Source: Vibrio fluvialis
Lineage (GTDB): Bacteria > Pseudomonadota > Gammaproteobacteria > Enterobacterales > Vibrionaceae
Length of the DNA: 64,000 bases
Direction: 5' to 3'
Assembly (NCBI RefSeq): GCF_900460245.1
Contig: NZ_UHIP01000001.1
Coordinates: forward strand, 682,001 to 746,000
This document shows, piece after piece, positions 20,115-29,234 of the stretch (the first letter of the stretch is position 1; every line of letters starts with the position of its first letter). A program made the position numbers and the translations under genes. Under the pieces are notes generated by a model, which saw only the letters and a program-made list of their open reading frames with translations, was not told where the DNA came from and made no database searches.

Positions 20115-21245
20115 ATGGCAATCAACGTAAATACTAACGTTTCGGCGATGACCGCCCAGCGTTACCTAAACGGTGCAGCTGACGGCGTACAGAAGTCTAT
20201 GGAACGTCTGTCTTCGGGCTACCGCATTAACAGCGCGAAAGACGACGCTGCAGGCTTACAGATTTCAAACCGCTTATCTTCTCAAAGTCGTGGTTTGGAC
20301 ATGGCTGTACGTAACGCCAATGATGGTATCTCTATTGCACAAACCGCTGAGGGTGCAATGAATGAGAGCACCAACATTCTGCAACGTATGCGTGACCTGG
20401 CGCTGCAATCGTCTAACGGCTCGAACTCAAGTTCTGAACGTAAAGCGATTCAGGAAGAAGTTTCAGCCCTGAACGATGAGCTGAACCGTATTGCAGAAAC
20501 AACCTCTTTCGGTGGTAACAAACTGCTGAACGGCACATTCGGCAGCAAATCATTCCAAATCGGCGCAGACTCTGGCGAAGCAGTGAACCTGACTATGGGT
20601 AACCTGCGTTCAGACAACGCGGCGATGGGCGGTAAATCTTACCGTGCACAGGAAGGCAAAGCGGCAGACTGGACAGTCGGCGACGCGAAAGACCTGACTC
20701 TGAATTATACTGACAAACAAGGCGAAGCCCGCGAACTGACCATCACTGCGAAAAAAGGTGATGATCTGGAAGAAGTGGCAACGTACATCAACGGTCAGAG
20801 CGATGACGTAAAAGCATCGGTCGGTGAAGACGGCAAACTGCAACTGTTCGCATCTTCACAAAAAGTGACTGGCGATGTGACTATCGGCGGCGATCTGGGT
20901 TCTGAAATCGGCTTTGGTGCTGCGCAGGACGTGACCGTTAAAGATATCGATGTGACCAGCGTTGCCGGTTCTCAGGAAGCAGTAGCCGTATTGGATGGCG
21001 CTCTGAAGTCTGTGGACAGCCAGCGTGCGTCTCTGGGTGCGTTCCAGAACCGTTTTGGCCACGCAATCAGCAACTTAGATAACATCAACGAAAACGTGAA
21101 CGCGTCTCGCAGCCGTATCAAAGATACTGACTACGCCCGTGAAACCACAGCGATGACTAAGTCGCAGATTCTGCAACAAGCGAGTACTTCTGTACTGGCA
21201 CAAGCGAAGCAGTCACCATCTGCAGCTCTTAGCCTGTTAGGGTAA
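20115..21245 (+). CDS. flaB: Flagellin, third of three (FlaB-like)
   Basis: 376 residues; same conserved ends as FlaD and a variable middle (about 170-280). AAGGAG at 20100-20105 is the ribosome site. Codon bias is strong. No clear terminator follows, only a weak 5-base stem at about 21271-21292, so some transcripts may read into flaG-fliD. Named by its place immediately before flaG, as in V. cholerae. Confidence 0.95.
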   Translation: MAINVNTNVSAMTAQRYLNGAADGVQKSMERLSSGYRINSAKDDAAGLQISNRLSSQSRGLDMAVRNANDGISIAQTAEGAMNESTNILQRMRDLALQSSNGSNSSSERKAIQEEVSALNDELNRIAETTSFGGNKLLNGTFGSKSFQIGADSGEAVNLTMGNLRSDNAAMGGKSYRAQEGKAADWTVGDAKDLTLNYTDKQGEARELTITAKKGDDLEEVATYINGQSDDVKASVGEDGKLQLFASSQKVTGDVTIGGDLGSEIGFGAAQDVTVKDIDVTSVAGSQEAVAVLDGALKSVDSQRASLGAFQNRFGHAISNLDNINENVNASRSRIKDTDYARETTAMTKSQILQQASTSVLAQAKQSPSAALSLLG

Positions 21246-21315
21246 TTCCATACGGTTAAAAGAGCTTAATGGGTAGTGGTATTAGTGCTACCTATAAGGT
21301 GGAGGGGAGATTGTT

Positions 21316-21777
21316 ATGGAAGTATCATCATACACGTCGAACATCCAGCCTTACGGCTCGCAAAGTGGCATTAAACTTGCTTCAGAAAATGAGAGCGTGA
21401 AAAGCGCTTCCGATTCGAAGGAAGACTACCGTTCAGTGCGACGGACTGAAAAAGTCTCGGAGCACATTACTGAACAGCTGAAACGCAGCCAGGACCAGAC
21501 GCTGGAAGCCGCCGTTGAACAATCCCGGGAACGGGAACGTCTTAACGAAGAGCAACGGGCAAAAATGGTTGAACGAATGAATGACTTCGTGACTTCAATC
21601 AACAAGGGACTGGCGTTCAGAGTGGATGAAGAATCCGGACGGGAAGTGGTGACGATTTATGAAGCTAAAACCGGCGACATTATTCGTCAAATCCCAGAAG
21701 AGGAAATGCTTGAAGTATTGCGGCGTCTAGCCAAGGAACAGAACCATAAATCGGGCCTGTTAGTGGTGAAGGCGTAA
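21316..21777 (+). CDS. flaG: FlaG family flagellar protein
   Basis: 153 residues, soluble, highly charged. The C-terminal half (FRVDEESGREVVTIYEAKTG, then IRQIPEEEMLEVLRRL) is the FlaG domain (PF03646). In Vibrio and other polar flagellates FlaG influences filament length. A strong GGTGGAGGGGAG ribosome site precedes ATG 21316. It stands between flaB and fliD, the standard Vibrio order. Confidence 0.9.
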   Translation: MEVSSYTSNIQPYGSQSGIKLASENESVKSASDSKEDYRSVRRTEKVSEHITEQLKRSQDQTLEAAVEQSRERERLNEEQRAKMVERMNDFVTSINKGLAFRVDEESGREVVTIYEAKTGDIIRQIPEEEMLEVLRRLAKEQNHKSGLLVVKA

Positions 21778-21799
21778 TCGTATTTTTTGAGGTGATTGG

Positions 21800-23803
21800 A
21801 TGAGTTTAGGCCCAATGGGGATGAACACTGGCTTTGATATCAATTCAATGGTCAGCAAAATTGTGAATGCGGAGCGCGTGCCTAAGCAGCAAAGCATTGA
21901 CAATAAGCGAACCGAAATTGATTCGAGCATCAGTGCCTACGGCAGACTCAGAGAGTCGCTGGATACGATGAAGAATCTAATGACGAACTTTCGTCAGGAG
22001 AAGGCTTTCGCGGTGCGTAAAGTCGATACTTCTGACGACAAGGTCGTCTCAGCGACCGCAACCACAGATGCAATCGCAGGCAAATACGCAGTCGATGTGT
22101 TGCAGCTTGCTCAAAGCCATAAACTGGCGTCCGACGTATTACCGGAAGACGCAAAGTTTGGTCCGGGTAAGCTGCATATTTCGCTTGGCGACAAATCTTT
22201 CAGCGTCGATGTACGCTCCGATTCCAAGCTGATTGATATCGTTCGTGGTATCAACGGCGAAAAAGCCAACCCAGGTGTTCGTGCTTCCGTCATCAATGAC
22301 GTTGACGGCCCTCGCCTGATCGTGGCTTCCAATGTCTCAGGTAAAGATCATCGCATCAGTATCCGCGCAGACGCGCAAGCAGGCGATGCGCTCAAACATC
22401 TCGAATACAAAACGTTAGAAGATCGGGTCAAAGATCTGGAAAAAGCCCGTGCTCAGGCGCAGCAACTCCTTGCCCCTTTGACACCAGAGCAGCAAAAAAT
22501 TGCCGCTAAAGTGGCAGAAAAAATTGGTGATGCCGCACGTGAAGTGGATAAATCCGTCGCCGAGCAGATCGATAACGTGGCGCAAACCGCCGCTAACGGT
22601 CAACCAAAACCGGATGGCAGCCCGGGCGAGTTGCCGGACTCGGCGTTAAAAGCGGCCGCGGCCGCAGGCAGTCAAGTTAACAAATATCTCAAACCAGAAG
22701 ATCGCATTCCGGGTTGGACTGAAACGGCGTCCGGGACGTTGTTGGACTCTTATTCTGAACCTGAACCGGAACTTGATGACAAAGCGCTAGAGAAAGCACC
22801 GGATGTGCCGGGGTGGAGCAACACCGCTTCAGGGACACTGACCGCCTCTTATGTGACTCCGAAAGAAGCGCAAGCAAGACTGGATGCTAAACTGGCTAAA
22901 GAGCAGGCGGCGATTGATGCTGCGGTCAAAAGCGGCAAAATGACGCCGGAGCAAGCTAAGCAGGCTGAGCGCGCGAAGATGGCACCTGAAGAGCGTGAAG
23001 CGCTCGAAAAAGCCGAGCAAGTGCAGTCTGAACTTAAAGCGGCGCAAGAAGCATTCGATGCCTACAAAGGGATGAGTCAGGTACAAGCGGGTCAGGATTC
23101 GCTGGTGCTGCTGGATGGTGTGGCCAAGCTGTCCAGCCACAACAACGTGATTGAAGATGCGATTGACGGCGTGGATCTGACCTTAAAAGGCAAAACCAAC
23201 AACGTTGAACAGCCCGCGGAAATCGGCATTGAGTATGACCGCGACAGTGTGCGCGGTGATATTGAACAATTCGTTGCGGCCTATAACCAGTTCTTTCAGG
23301 TCAGTAAGGAACTGAGCAGTGTTGACCCTCGCACCGGACAAGCCGGCCCGCTCGCGGGCGACAGTATTGTGCGCAGTGCGGACTCACGTCTCAAGTCGGT
23401 GTTCTCGTCATCGATTGACCAGGCACCGGACGAGCTCAAAAGCCTGACGGAATTTGGTATCACCACCACGCGTCAAGGGACGCTGGAAATCAACTATGAT
23501 ATGCTCAACCGCCAGTTGAATAACAATTTCACTAAGCTGGGGGATTTTTTTGGTGGCAACCGTGGTTTTGCAAAACGGGTAGAAGATGCCATTCAAAGCA
23601 TGACCGGTGTGACGGGTTCAATTCGTACCCGCGAGAAGAGCCTCGGTGAGCAGACGCGTCGTTTGTCTGACGATCAGTCTGCACTGGATCGCCGCATGGA
23701 CAGTTTAGAGAAACGGACTCATTCTAAGTTTTCGGCCATGCAGGATGCCACCGGCAAAATGCAATCGCAGCTTGCCAGCATGATGAATGCGCTAGGACAG
23801 TAA
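21800..23803 (+). CDS. fliD: Flagellar filament cap protein FliD (FlaH)
   Basis: 667 residues. The cap sits at the filament tip and folds incoming flagellin. The N-terminal FliD_N region (about 10-110) and C-terminal FliD_C region (about 400-650, ending in a coiled coil) flank a central part rich in Ala, Lys and Glu (about 205-420). In that central part the motif PGWxxTASGTLxxSY occurs twice, at residues 304-318 and 337-351, exactly 33 residues apart. flaI follows one base after its stop, so fliD-flaI-fliS form an operon. Confidence 0.93.
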   Translation: MSLGPMGMNTGFDINSMVSKIVNAERVPKQQSIDNKRTEIDSSISAYGRLRESLDTMKNLMTNFRQEKAFAVRKVDTSDDKVVSATATTDAIAGKYAVDVLQLAQSHKLASDVLPEDAKFGPGKLHISLGDKSFSVDVRSDSKLIDIVRGINGEKANPGVRASVINDVDGPRLIVASNVSGKDHRISIRADAQAGDALKHLEYKTLEDRVKDLEKARAQAQQLLAPLTPEQQKIAAKVAEKIGDAAREVDKSVAEQIDNVAQTAANGQPKPDGSPGELPDSALKAAAAAGSQVNKYLKPEDRIPGWTETASGTLLDSYSEPEPELDDKALEKAPDVPGWSNTASGTLTASYVTPKEAQARLDAKLAKEQAAIDAAVKSGKMTPEQAKQAERAKMAPEEREALEKAEQVQSELKAAQEAFDAYKGMSQVQAGQDSLVLLDGVAKLSSHNNVIEDAIDGVDLTLKGKTNNVEQPAEIGIEYDRDSVRGDIEQFVAAYNQFFQVSKELSSVDPRTGQAGPLAGDSIVRSADSRLKSVFSSSIDQAPDELKSLTEFGITTTRQGTLEINYDMLNRQLNNNFTKLGDFFGGNRGFAKRVEDAIQSMTGVTGSIRTREKSLGEQTRRLSDDQSALDRRMDSLEKRTHSKFSAMQDATGKMQSQLASMMNALGQ

Positions 23804-23804
23804 T

Positions 23805-24110
23805 ATGAAAGGTACACTTCAAGCGTTGTGTGATTTAAATCACCAATTAAAAGATAAGCTTGCAGTCGACGACATTAATACTGAAGAAATCACAGCGCTG
23901 GTCGATAACAGAGAACAGTTATTGCATGACTTACTGACCTACGTGTCAGACAACCCGGACTTCGCTCGTTCAGATGAATGGCGTAGTGCCGTACGAGATA
24001 CACAACTCCTTGTTGAATTGATGCAGTCAAAAACCGCCGCGATAGGCAAAACGCTCCATAAATATCGCCACGGCAATAAATCGGTTCAGCAATACAAAAA
24101 GTTTTTATAA
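23805..24110 (+). CDS. flaI: FlaI, FliT-like flagellar chaperone candidate
   Basis: 101 residues, helical and charged, between fliD and fliS. In V. cholerae and V. parahaemolyticus this place is held by flaI, whose size and location resemble FliT, the chaperone of FliD. I see no membrane segment. It starts one base after the fliD stop. The chaperone role is inferred from position rather than from a motif. Confidence 0.8.
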   Translation: MKGTLQALCDLNHQLKDKLAVDDINTEEITALVDNREQLLHDLLTYVSDNPDFARSDEWRSAVRDTQLLVELMQSKTAAIGKTLHKYRHGNKSVQQYKKFL

Positions 24111-24121
24111 AGAGGAAGACT

Positions 24122-24532
24122 ATGCGTGGTTCTTTACAGGCGTACAAAAAAGTATCAGTGGATAGCCAGCTAAGTGCGGCCTCACCGCATAAAATCGTAC
24201 AAATGCTGATGGCCGGTGCCATCGAACGCCTGATTCAGGGCAAAGCAGCAATGGCTCAGGGCAACATTCCGGTGAAAGGCGAACGTCTTGGTAAGGCGTT
24301 AGACATCATCATCAGCCTGCGCAGCTGTCTTTCAATGGATGACGGTGGCGATATCGCACAGAATCTGGATCAGCTGTACGAGTTCATGATCACCCAAATC
24401 ACGGCGGCGAACCATCAAAACGATCCTCAGCCACTGGATGACGTAATCGACATTATTCGTGAGATCAAGTCAGCGTGGGACCAAATCCCTGCGGAATATC
24501 ACAATTTGACTGCTTCAGAAGTGGGACTGTGA
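24122..24532 (+). CDS. fliS: Flagellin export chaperone FliS
   Basis: 136 residues, the four-helix FliS family: starts MRGSLQAYKKVSVDSQL and SPHKIVQMLMAGAIERL, both family signatures. FliS binds the flagellin C-terminal helix in the cytoplasm to stop early assembly. AAAGAGGAAG just upstream is its ribosome site. Last gene of the fliD-flaI-fliS unit, followed by a strong terminator. Confidence 0.94.
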   Translation: MRGSLQAYKKVSVDSQLSAASPHKIVQMLMAGAIERLIQGKAAMAQGNIPVKGERLGKALDIIISLRSCLSMDDGGDIAQNLDQLYEFMITQITAANHQNDPQPLDDVIDIIREIKSAWDQIPAEYHNLTASEVGL

Positions 24533-24609
24533 GTTATTTCTGAAACTTTCAACTGACATCACACCAGCTAATTGCTTGGTTGCCTTATTTTTTTAATTAA
24601 ATAGAATAG

Positions 24610-24640
24610 AAGCCACTAACTAGCCAAGTGGCTTTTTTTT
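24610..24640 (+). terminator. Intrinsic terminator after fliS
   Basis: AAGCCACT (24610-24617), nine-base loop, AGTGGCTT (24627-24634), eight T. Confidence 0.85.
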
Positions 24641-24658
24641 GTTGCTGAATTCCATAAA

Positions 24659-24688
24659 TTGTCTATCGTTTAGTCAGGCAAATACTAA
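24659..24688 (+). promoter_or_regulatory. Possible sigma-70 promoter of flrA
   Basis: TTGTCT (24659-24664), 18-base spacer, TACTAA (24683-24688), 75 bases before the flrA start. No sigma-54 or sigma-28 box is seen here, in keeping with flrA as the top (class I) regulator. Confidence 0.4.
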
Positions 24689-24762
24689 AATTTAAAAAGC
24701 CTGCCGATGATTTTCAACGGTACAACCACAACATCCCAGAATTAAGGCAAATATTCTCACCT

Positions 24763-26229
24763 ATGCAAGGTTTAGCAAAACTACTTGTGATCGAGGACGA
24801 TCCGTCTATTCGTCTGAGTCTCAGTACCATATTAGAATTTGTAGGGGAACAATGTGAGGTGATTGAGTCTTCACAGTTGGATCAGATTGACTGGTCTGCT
24901 GTTTGGGCTGGTTGCATTCTTGGTTCGATCAGTGCTCAAACGTTATCTGAGTCTCTGTCCGAAACGCTTTCAAAAGCCAATCATATCCCTCTATTGGTAG
25001 CTAATAAGCAGCCATACTCTCTGGAAGAGTTCCCGCAATTCGTGGGTGAGCTAGAATTTCCGTTAAATTATCCTCAGTTGAGCGAAGCGCTCAGACACTG
25101 CAAAGAGTTCCTTGGACGCAAAGGTATTCAGGTGCTGGCGACAGCGCGTAAAAATACCCTGTTCCGCAGCTTGGTTGGCCAGAGCCATGGCATTCAGGAA
25201 GTCCGCCATCTGATTGAACAGGTGTCCGGTACCGAAGCCAATGTGCTTATCCTCGGCGAATCGGGCACGGGTAAAGAAGTGGTTGCCCGCAATATTCACT
25301 ATCATTCTTCCCGTCGCGGTGGTCCATTTGTGCCAATCAACTGTGGCGCGATTCCCGCTGAATTGCTGGAAAGCGAACTGTTTGGTCACGAAAAAGGCGC
25401 GTTTACCGGAGCAATAACCGCTCGTAAAGGCCGTTTTGAACTGGCTGAAGGTGGCACGCTGTTCCTGGACGAAATTGGCGACATGCCGATGAGCATGCAG
25501 GTCAAACTGCTGCGCGTATTGCAGGAACGCTGTTTCGAGCGCGTAGGAGGCAACTCCACGATTAAAGCCAATGTTCGTGTGATTGCGGCGACGCATCGCG
25601 ACTTGGAATCGATGATTGAAGACCAGCGTTTCCGCGAAGATCTCTACTATCGCCTCAATGTGTTCCCAATCGAGATGCCGGCATTAAAAGAGCGGAAAGA
25701 AGATATCCCGCTTTTACTGCAGGAATTGATGACTCGTCTCGAAGCGGAAGGGGGCATGCCGATTTGCTTTACGCCGCGTTCAATCAACTCATTGATGGAA
25801 CACGACTGGCCAGGCAATGTGCGCGAGCTGGCTAACCTCGTGGAACGAATGGTTATCCTCTATCCGAATAGTCTGGTGGATGTGAACCATTTGCCGACTA
25901 AATATCGTTACAGTGATATTCCCGAATTCCAGCCTGAGCCGAGCCGTTTCAGCTCGGTGGAAGAGCAGGAGCGTGATGTGCTGGCAGAGATTTTCTCAGA
26001 AGATTTCAGTTTCGAGCCGGAAGAAGAACTCAATGGCCGTATGGATGCGCCGCAATCGTTGCCACCGGAAGGGGTCAACCTTAAAGAGTTACTGGCCGAC
26101 CTTGAGGTGAACCTGATCAACCAGGCGCTGGAAGCGCAGGGTGGAGTCGTCGCTCGCGCCGCGGATATGCTGGGTATGCGTCGTACTACACTGGTTGAAA
26201 AGATGCGCAAGTACAATATGCAACGTTGA
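24763..26229 (+). CDS. flrA: FlrA, sigma-54 activator, master regulator of polar flagellum
   Basis: 488 residues, same length as V. cholerae FlrA. Receiver-like N-terminal domain (about 1-125), AAA+ domain (about 135-370) with Walker A GESGTGKE at 165-172 and the sigma-54 contact loop GAFTGA at 212-217, and a Fis-type helix-turn-helix at the end ([18 protein letters not shown]). Arg135 and Arg176, which in V. cholerae FlrA bind c-di-GMP and switch it off, are both present at the same positions. It should activate flrBC through sigma-54. No good ribosome site is seen before ATG 24763, suggesting weak translation. Confidence 0.96.
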   Translation: MQGLAKLLVIEDDPSIRLSLSTILEFVGEQCEVIESSQLDQIDWSAVWAGCILGSISAQTLSESLSETLSKANHIPLLVANKQPYSLEEFPQFVGELEFPLNYPQLSEALRHCKEFLGRKGIQVLATARKNTLFRSLVGQSHGIQEVRHLIEQVSGTEANVLILGESGTGKEVVARNIHYHSSRRGGPFVPINCGAIPAELLESELFGHEKGAFTGAITARKGRFELAEGGTLFLDEIGDMPMSMQVKLLRVLQERCFERVGGNSTIKANVRVIAATHRDLESMIEDQRFREDLYYRLNVFPIEMPALKERKEDIPLLLQELMTRLEAEGGMPICFTPRSINSLMEHDWPGNVRELANLVERMVILYPNSLVDVNHLPTKYRYSDIPEFQPEPSRFSSVEEQERDVLAEIFSEDFSFEPEEELNGRMDAPQSLPPEGVNLKELLADLEVNLINQALEAQGGVVARAADMLGMRRTTLVEKMRKYNMQR

Positions 26230-26301
26230 TCTTAAACCTCATAATTGGTGAGTCAATTTATTGTCATTGCAGTAAGTTATTGAAAATAAATGTAAATAGC
26301 C

Positions 26302-26317
26302 TGGCATGTATCTTGCG
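26302..26317 (+). promoter_or_regulatory. Sigma-54 promoter of flrBC
   Basis: TGGCAT-GTATC-TTGCG; consensus TGGCAC-N5-TTGC(A/T) with GG and GC ten bases apart, as required. It lies 40 bases before the flrB start and rules out any earlier start codon. Confidence 0.8.
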
Positions 26318-26356
26318 TGTCAGGCTATTGTTGTATTTAAAGGCAGATTTTCGACG

Positions 26357-27409
26357 ATGGACGACGCAGCGCAAGAACAGCATTCACATTTAGACTCTCT
26401 GGAACATCAGGTCGAGCGTTACCAACAGGTGCTGGATGTGATGCCAGCCGGCGTTATTTTGCTTGATACCCAGGGTATTGTTCGTGAAGCCAATCCGGAA
26501 GCGCGCCGCTTGTTAGAAGTCCCGCTGGTGGGCGAGCGCTGGTATACCGTGATTCATACTGCGTTTGCGCCGCGTGAAGATGACGGCCATGAGATTTCAC
26601 TGCGGAACGGACGCAAAGTACGTCTGGCGATTTCCGCATCGGCAACGGGCCAGTTGATCCTGATTACCGACCTGACCGAGACGCGTTTGTTGCAGTCGCG
26701 TATCAGTGACCTGCAGCGTCTGTCATCGCTCGGGCGTATGGTGGCCTCGCTGGCGCATCAGGTCCGCACGCCTTTGTCGAGTGCCATGCTTTATGCTGCC
26801 AATCTGTCAGCACCGAATTTACCGCAGCCGACCCGCGAGCGTTTTCAGACGAAACTGCTCGATCGTCTGCACGATCTGGAAAAGCAGGTCAACGATATGT
26901 TGCTGTTCGCCAAAGGTGGCGATAACAAAGTGATTAAGCCGTTCTCGCTGGCGGAACTGGTGACCGAATTTATGCCGATGATCGAAACGGCGGTCAAAAA
27001 TAATGGCATCGATTACGGTCAGGAAGTCGAGCAGGAAGAGACGATCTTGCTGGGCAACGTCAATGCGATTGCATCAGCGCTGAGTAATCTGGTCATGAAC
27101 GCGATTCAGATTGTTGGCAAAGGCGCGCAAATCGATGTCTTTTTCCGTCCGGTAAACGGCGAGCTAAAAATTTCTGTGCAGGACAATGGTCCGGGAGTTG
27201 CGAAAGAGCTGCAGCAAAAAATCATGGAGCCTTTCTTTACTACCCGCTCTCAGGGCACGGGCCTGGGTCTTGCGGTTGTACAAATGGTCTGTCGTGCTCA
27301 CGACGGCCGACTCGAGTTGATTTCTGAACCGGGGGATGGTGCGTGTTTTACCATGTGCCTGCCTCTGGATCGTCAACCACCAATTTCTCAATCAGACACT
27401 GGAGAATGA
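26357..27409 (+). CDS. flrB: FlrB, flagellar sensor histidine kinase
   Basis: 350 residues, soluble. A PAS domain (about 25-115, MPAGVILLDTQGIVREAN) is followed by a kinase core: the H-box SLAHQVRTPLSS with the phosphorylated His, an N-box around NLVMNAIQIV, and G-boxes DNGPGV and GTGLGLAVV. FlrB passes phosphate to FlrC. Start ATG 26357 was chosen because the sigma-54 promoter overlaps any earlier codon. Its stop overlaps the ATG repeats that start flrC, so the pair is coupled. Confidence 0.95.
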   Translation: MDDAAQEQHSHLDSLEHQVERYQQVLDVMPAGVILLDTQGIVREANPEARRLLEVPLVGERWYTVIHTAFAPREDDGHEISLRNGRKVRLAISASATGQLILITDLTETRLLQSRISDLQRLSSLGRMVASLAHQVRTPLSSAMLYAANLSAPNLPQPTRERFQTKLLDRLHDLEKQVNDMLLFAKGGDNKVIKPFSLAELVTEFMPMIETAVKNNGIDYGQEVEQEETILLGNVNAIASALSNLVMNAIQIVGKGAQIDVFFRPVNGELKISVQDNGPGVAKELQQKIMEPFFTTRSQGTGLGLAVVQMVCRAHDGRLELISEPGDGACFTMCLPLDRQPPISQSDTGE

Positions 27410-27411
27410 TG

Positions 27412-28818
27412 ATGGCTCAAAGCAAAGTCTTAATCGTTGAAGATGACGAAGGTCTACGCGAAGCCCTGGTAGACACCCTGGCTCTGGCTGGCTACGAATG
27501 GCTGGAGGCCGATTGCGCCGAGGACGCTTTGGTCAAACTGAAAACCTATCCGGTGGATATCGTAGTGTCTGATGTGCAGATGGCAGGCATGGGTGGTCTG
27601 GCGCTGCTGCGTAACATTAAACAACATTGGCCGAACTTGCCTGTGCTGCTGATGACGGCATACGCCAACATCGAAGATGCAGTCTCGGCGATGAAAGAAG
27701 GCGCGATTGACTACATGGCGAAACCTTTTGCGCCGGAAGTGCTGCTGAACATGGTGAGCCGATATGCACCCGTTAAATCTGACGATAACGGTGATGCGGT
27801 GGTCGCGGATGAGAAGAGCCTGAAACTACTGGCCTTAGCAGAGAAAGTGGCTAAAACGGATGCCAACGTGATGGTTCTGGGCCCTAGTGGTTCGGGTAAA
27901 GAAGTGATGTCGCGTTACATTCACAACGCGTCACCGCGCAAAGATGGTCCGTTTGTCGCGATCAACTGTGCGGCGATTCCGGACAACATGTTGGAAGCCA
28001 CCCTGTTTGGCTACGAAAAAGGTGCGTTTACTGGCGCAGTTCAGGCCTGTCCGGGTAAGTTTGAACAGGCTCAGGGCGGAACGATTCTGCTGGATGAAAT
28101 CAGCGAAATGGATCTCAACCTGCAAGCGAAACTGCTGCGTGTGCTGCAAGAACGTGAGGTGGAGCGTCTTGGCAGCCGCAAGAGCGTCAAACTTGATGTG
28201 CGCGTGCTGGCAACCAGTAACCGTGATCTTAAGTCGTATGTTCAAGAGAAAAAATTCCGTGAAGACCTGTACTACCGCCTGAACGTGTTCCCAATCGCCT
28301 GGCCTGCGCTGTGCGAGCGTAAAGGTGACATTGAGCCGCTGGCCAATCATCTGGTTGAGCGGCATTGTAAAAAGCTCGGTCTGGCGGTCCCGAAAGTCTC
28401 GTCCGCGGCGATTGGCAAGCTGCTTGCCTACAACTGGCCGGGTAACGTACGGGAACTCGACAACGTCATTCAGCGCGCGCTGATTTTGAGCGAGCAAGAC
28501 AACATCGATCAGGAGCACATTCTGCTGGAAGGCCTTGATTGGCAGGATGCGTCGAGCTTGCAACAGGTTGTCGAGAGCGGAGAAGTGGCCACACCGGAAA
28601 TCAAACCGGTCGCTGAAGTGGATTTTGCCAAAGCAATCAGCAGCGGCGCGGGTCTGGGCGGTGAGCTGCGCGATCAGGAATACGCCATCATCATGGAAAC
28701 TCTGGTGGAATGTCACGGTCGGCGCAAAGAAATGGCTGAAAAGCTTGGGATTAGTCCTCGCACATTACGCTATAAACTGGCTAAAATGCGCGATGCAGGC
28801 ATTGATATTCCCGGTTAA
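27412..28818 (+). CDS. flrC: FlrC, sigma-54-dependent flagellar response regulator
   Basis: 468 residues. Receiver domain with phosphorylation site Asp54 (VVSDVQMAG), AAA+ domain with GPSGSGKE and GAFTGA, and a C-terminal Fis-type helix (EKLGISPRTLRYKL). Phosphorylated by FlrB, it activates class III sigma-54 flagellar genes. Three ATG codons stand in a row (27406, 27409, 27412); I chose the last, 8 bases after GGAG, because it puts the phospho-site at Asp54 as in V. cholerae FlrC. The difference is at most two residues. Confidence 0.95.
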   Translation: MAQSKVLIVEDDEGLREALVDTLALAGYEWLEADCAEDALVKLKTYPVDIVVSDVQMAGMGGLALLRNIKQHWPNLPVLLMTAYANIEDAVSAMKEGAIDYMAKPFAPEVLLNMVSRYAPVKSDDNGDAVVADEKSLKLLALAEKVAKTDANVMVLGPSGSGKEVMSRYIHNASPRKDGPFVAINCAAIPDNMLEATLFGYEKGAFTGAVQACPGKFEQAQGGTILLDEISEMDLNLQAKLLRVLQEREVERLGSRKSVKLDVRVLATSNRDLKSYVQEKKFREDLYYRLNVFPIAWPALCERKGDIEPLANHLVERHCKKLGLAVPKVSSAAIGKLLAYNWPGNVRELDNVIQRALILSEQDNIDQEHILLEGLDWQDASSLQQVVESGEVATPEIKPVAEVDFAKAISSGAGLGGELRDQEYAIIMETLVECHGRRKEMAEKLGISPRTLRYKLAKMRDAGIDIPG

Positions 28819-28837
28819 CGGAGTCCCGTACGGAGAG

Positions 28838-28853
28838 TGGCACATTAATTGCT
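28838..28853 (+). promoter_or_regulatory. Sigma-54 promoter of the fliEFGHIJ operon
   Basis: TGGCAC-ATTAA-TTGCT, a perfect match to TGGCAC-N5-TTGC(A/T). It starts 20 bases after the flrC stop codon. Confidence 0.93.
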
Positions 28854-28906
28854 GCAATAGTAACCAGAGATTGGTTTGAGTCAAAGAATTGGCATCAGAG
28901 GTAATG

Positions 28907-29218
28907 ATGAGACTAGACGGCTTACAAAGCGAAATGCAGGCGATGATGGTAGAAGCTGCCAACAGCCGTCCGGCAGCAACAGGACAAAAAGTTGGCGCTG
29001 ACTTTGGCGATATGCTCACTCAGGCCATCAATAATGTGAACGGATTGCAGAAAACTTCCAGCGATTTACAGATGCGATTTGACCGTGGTGACGAAGGTGT
29101 GTCGCTGTCGGACGTTATGATTGCGCGTAATAAGTCGAGTGTGGCCTTTGAAGCCACGATTCAGGTACGCAACAAACTTGTTGATGCGTATAAAGAACTG
29201 ATGAACATGCCAGTGTAA
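28907..29218 (+). CDS. fliE: Flagellar hook-basal body complex protein FliE
   Basis: 103 residues, the usual FliE length. FliE links the MS ring to the rod. The C-terminal half (VSLSDVMIARNKSSVAFEATIQVRN region) is the conserved part. I chose ATG 28907, four bases after AGAGGT (28897-28902); the ATG at 28904 is too near that site, and an in-frame TTG at 28889 has no support. First gene of fliEFGHIJ, driven by the sigma-54 site upstream. Confidence 0.93.
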   Translation: MRLDGLQSEMQAMMVEAANSRPAATGQKVGADFGDMLTQAINNVNGLQKTSSDLQMRFDRGDEGVSLSDVMIARNKSSVAFEATIQVRNKLVDAYKELMNMPV

Positions 29219-29234
29219 GTGTAGGGTGTGAACT

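Noticed and set aside
21246..21315. Separate sigma-28 or sigma-54 promoter for flaG
   Set aside because: A TAAA with a 15-base spacer is followed by GTGGTATT, which fits poorly, and no sigma-54 pair has the right spacing.
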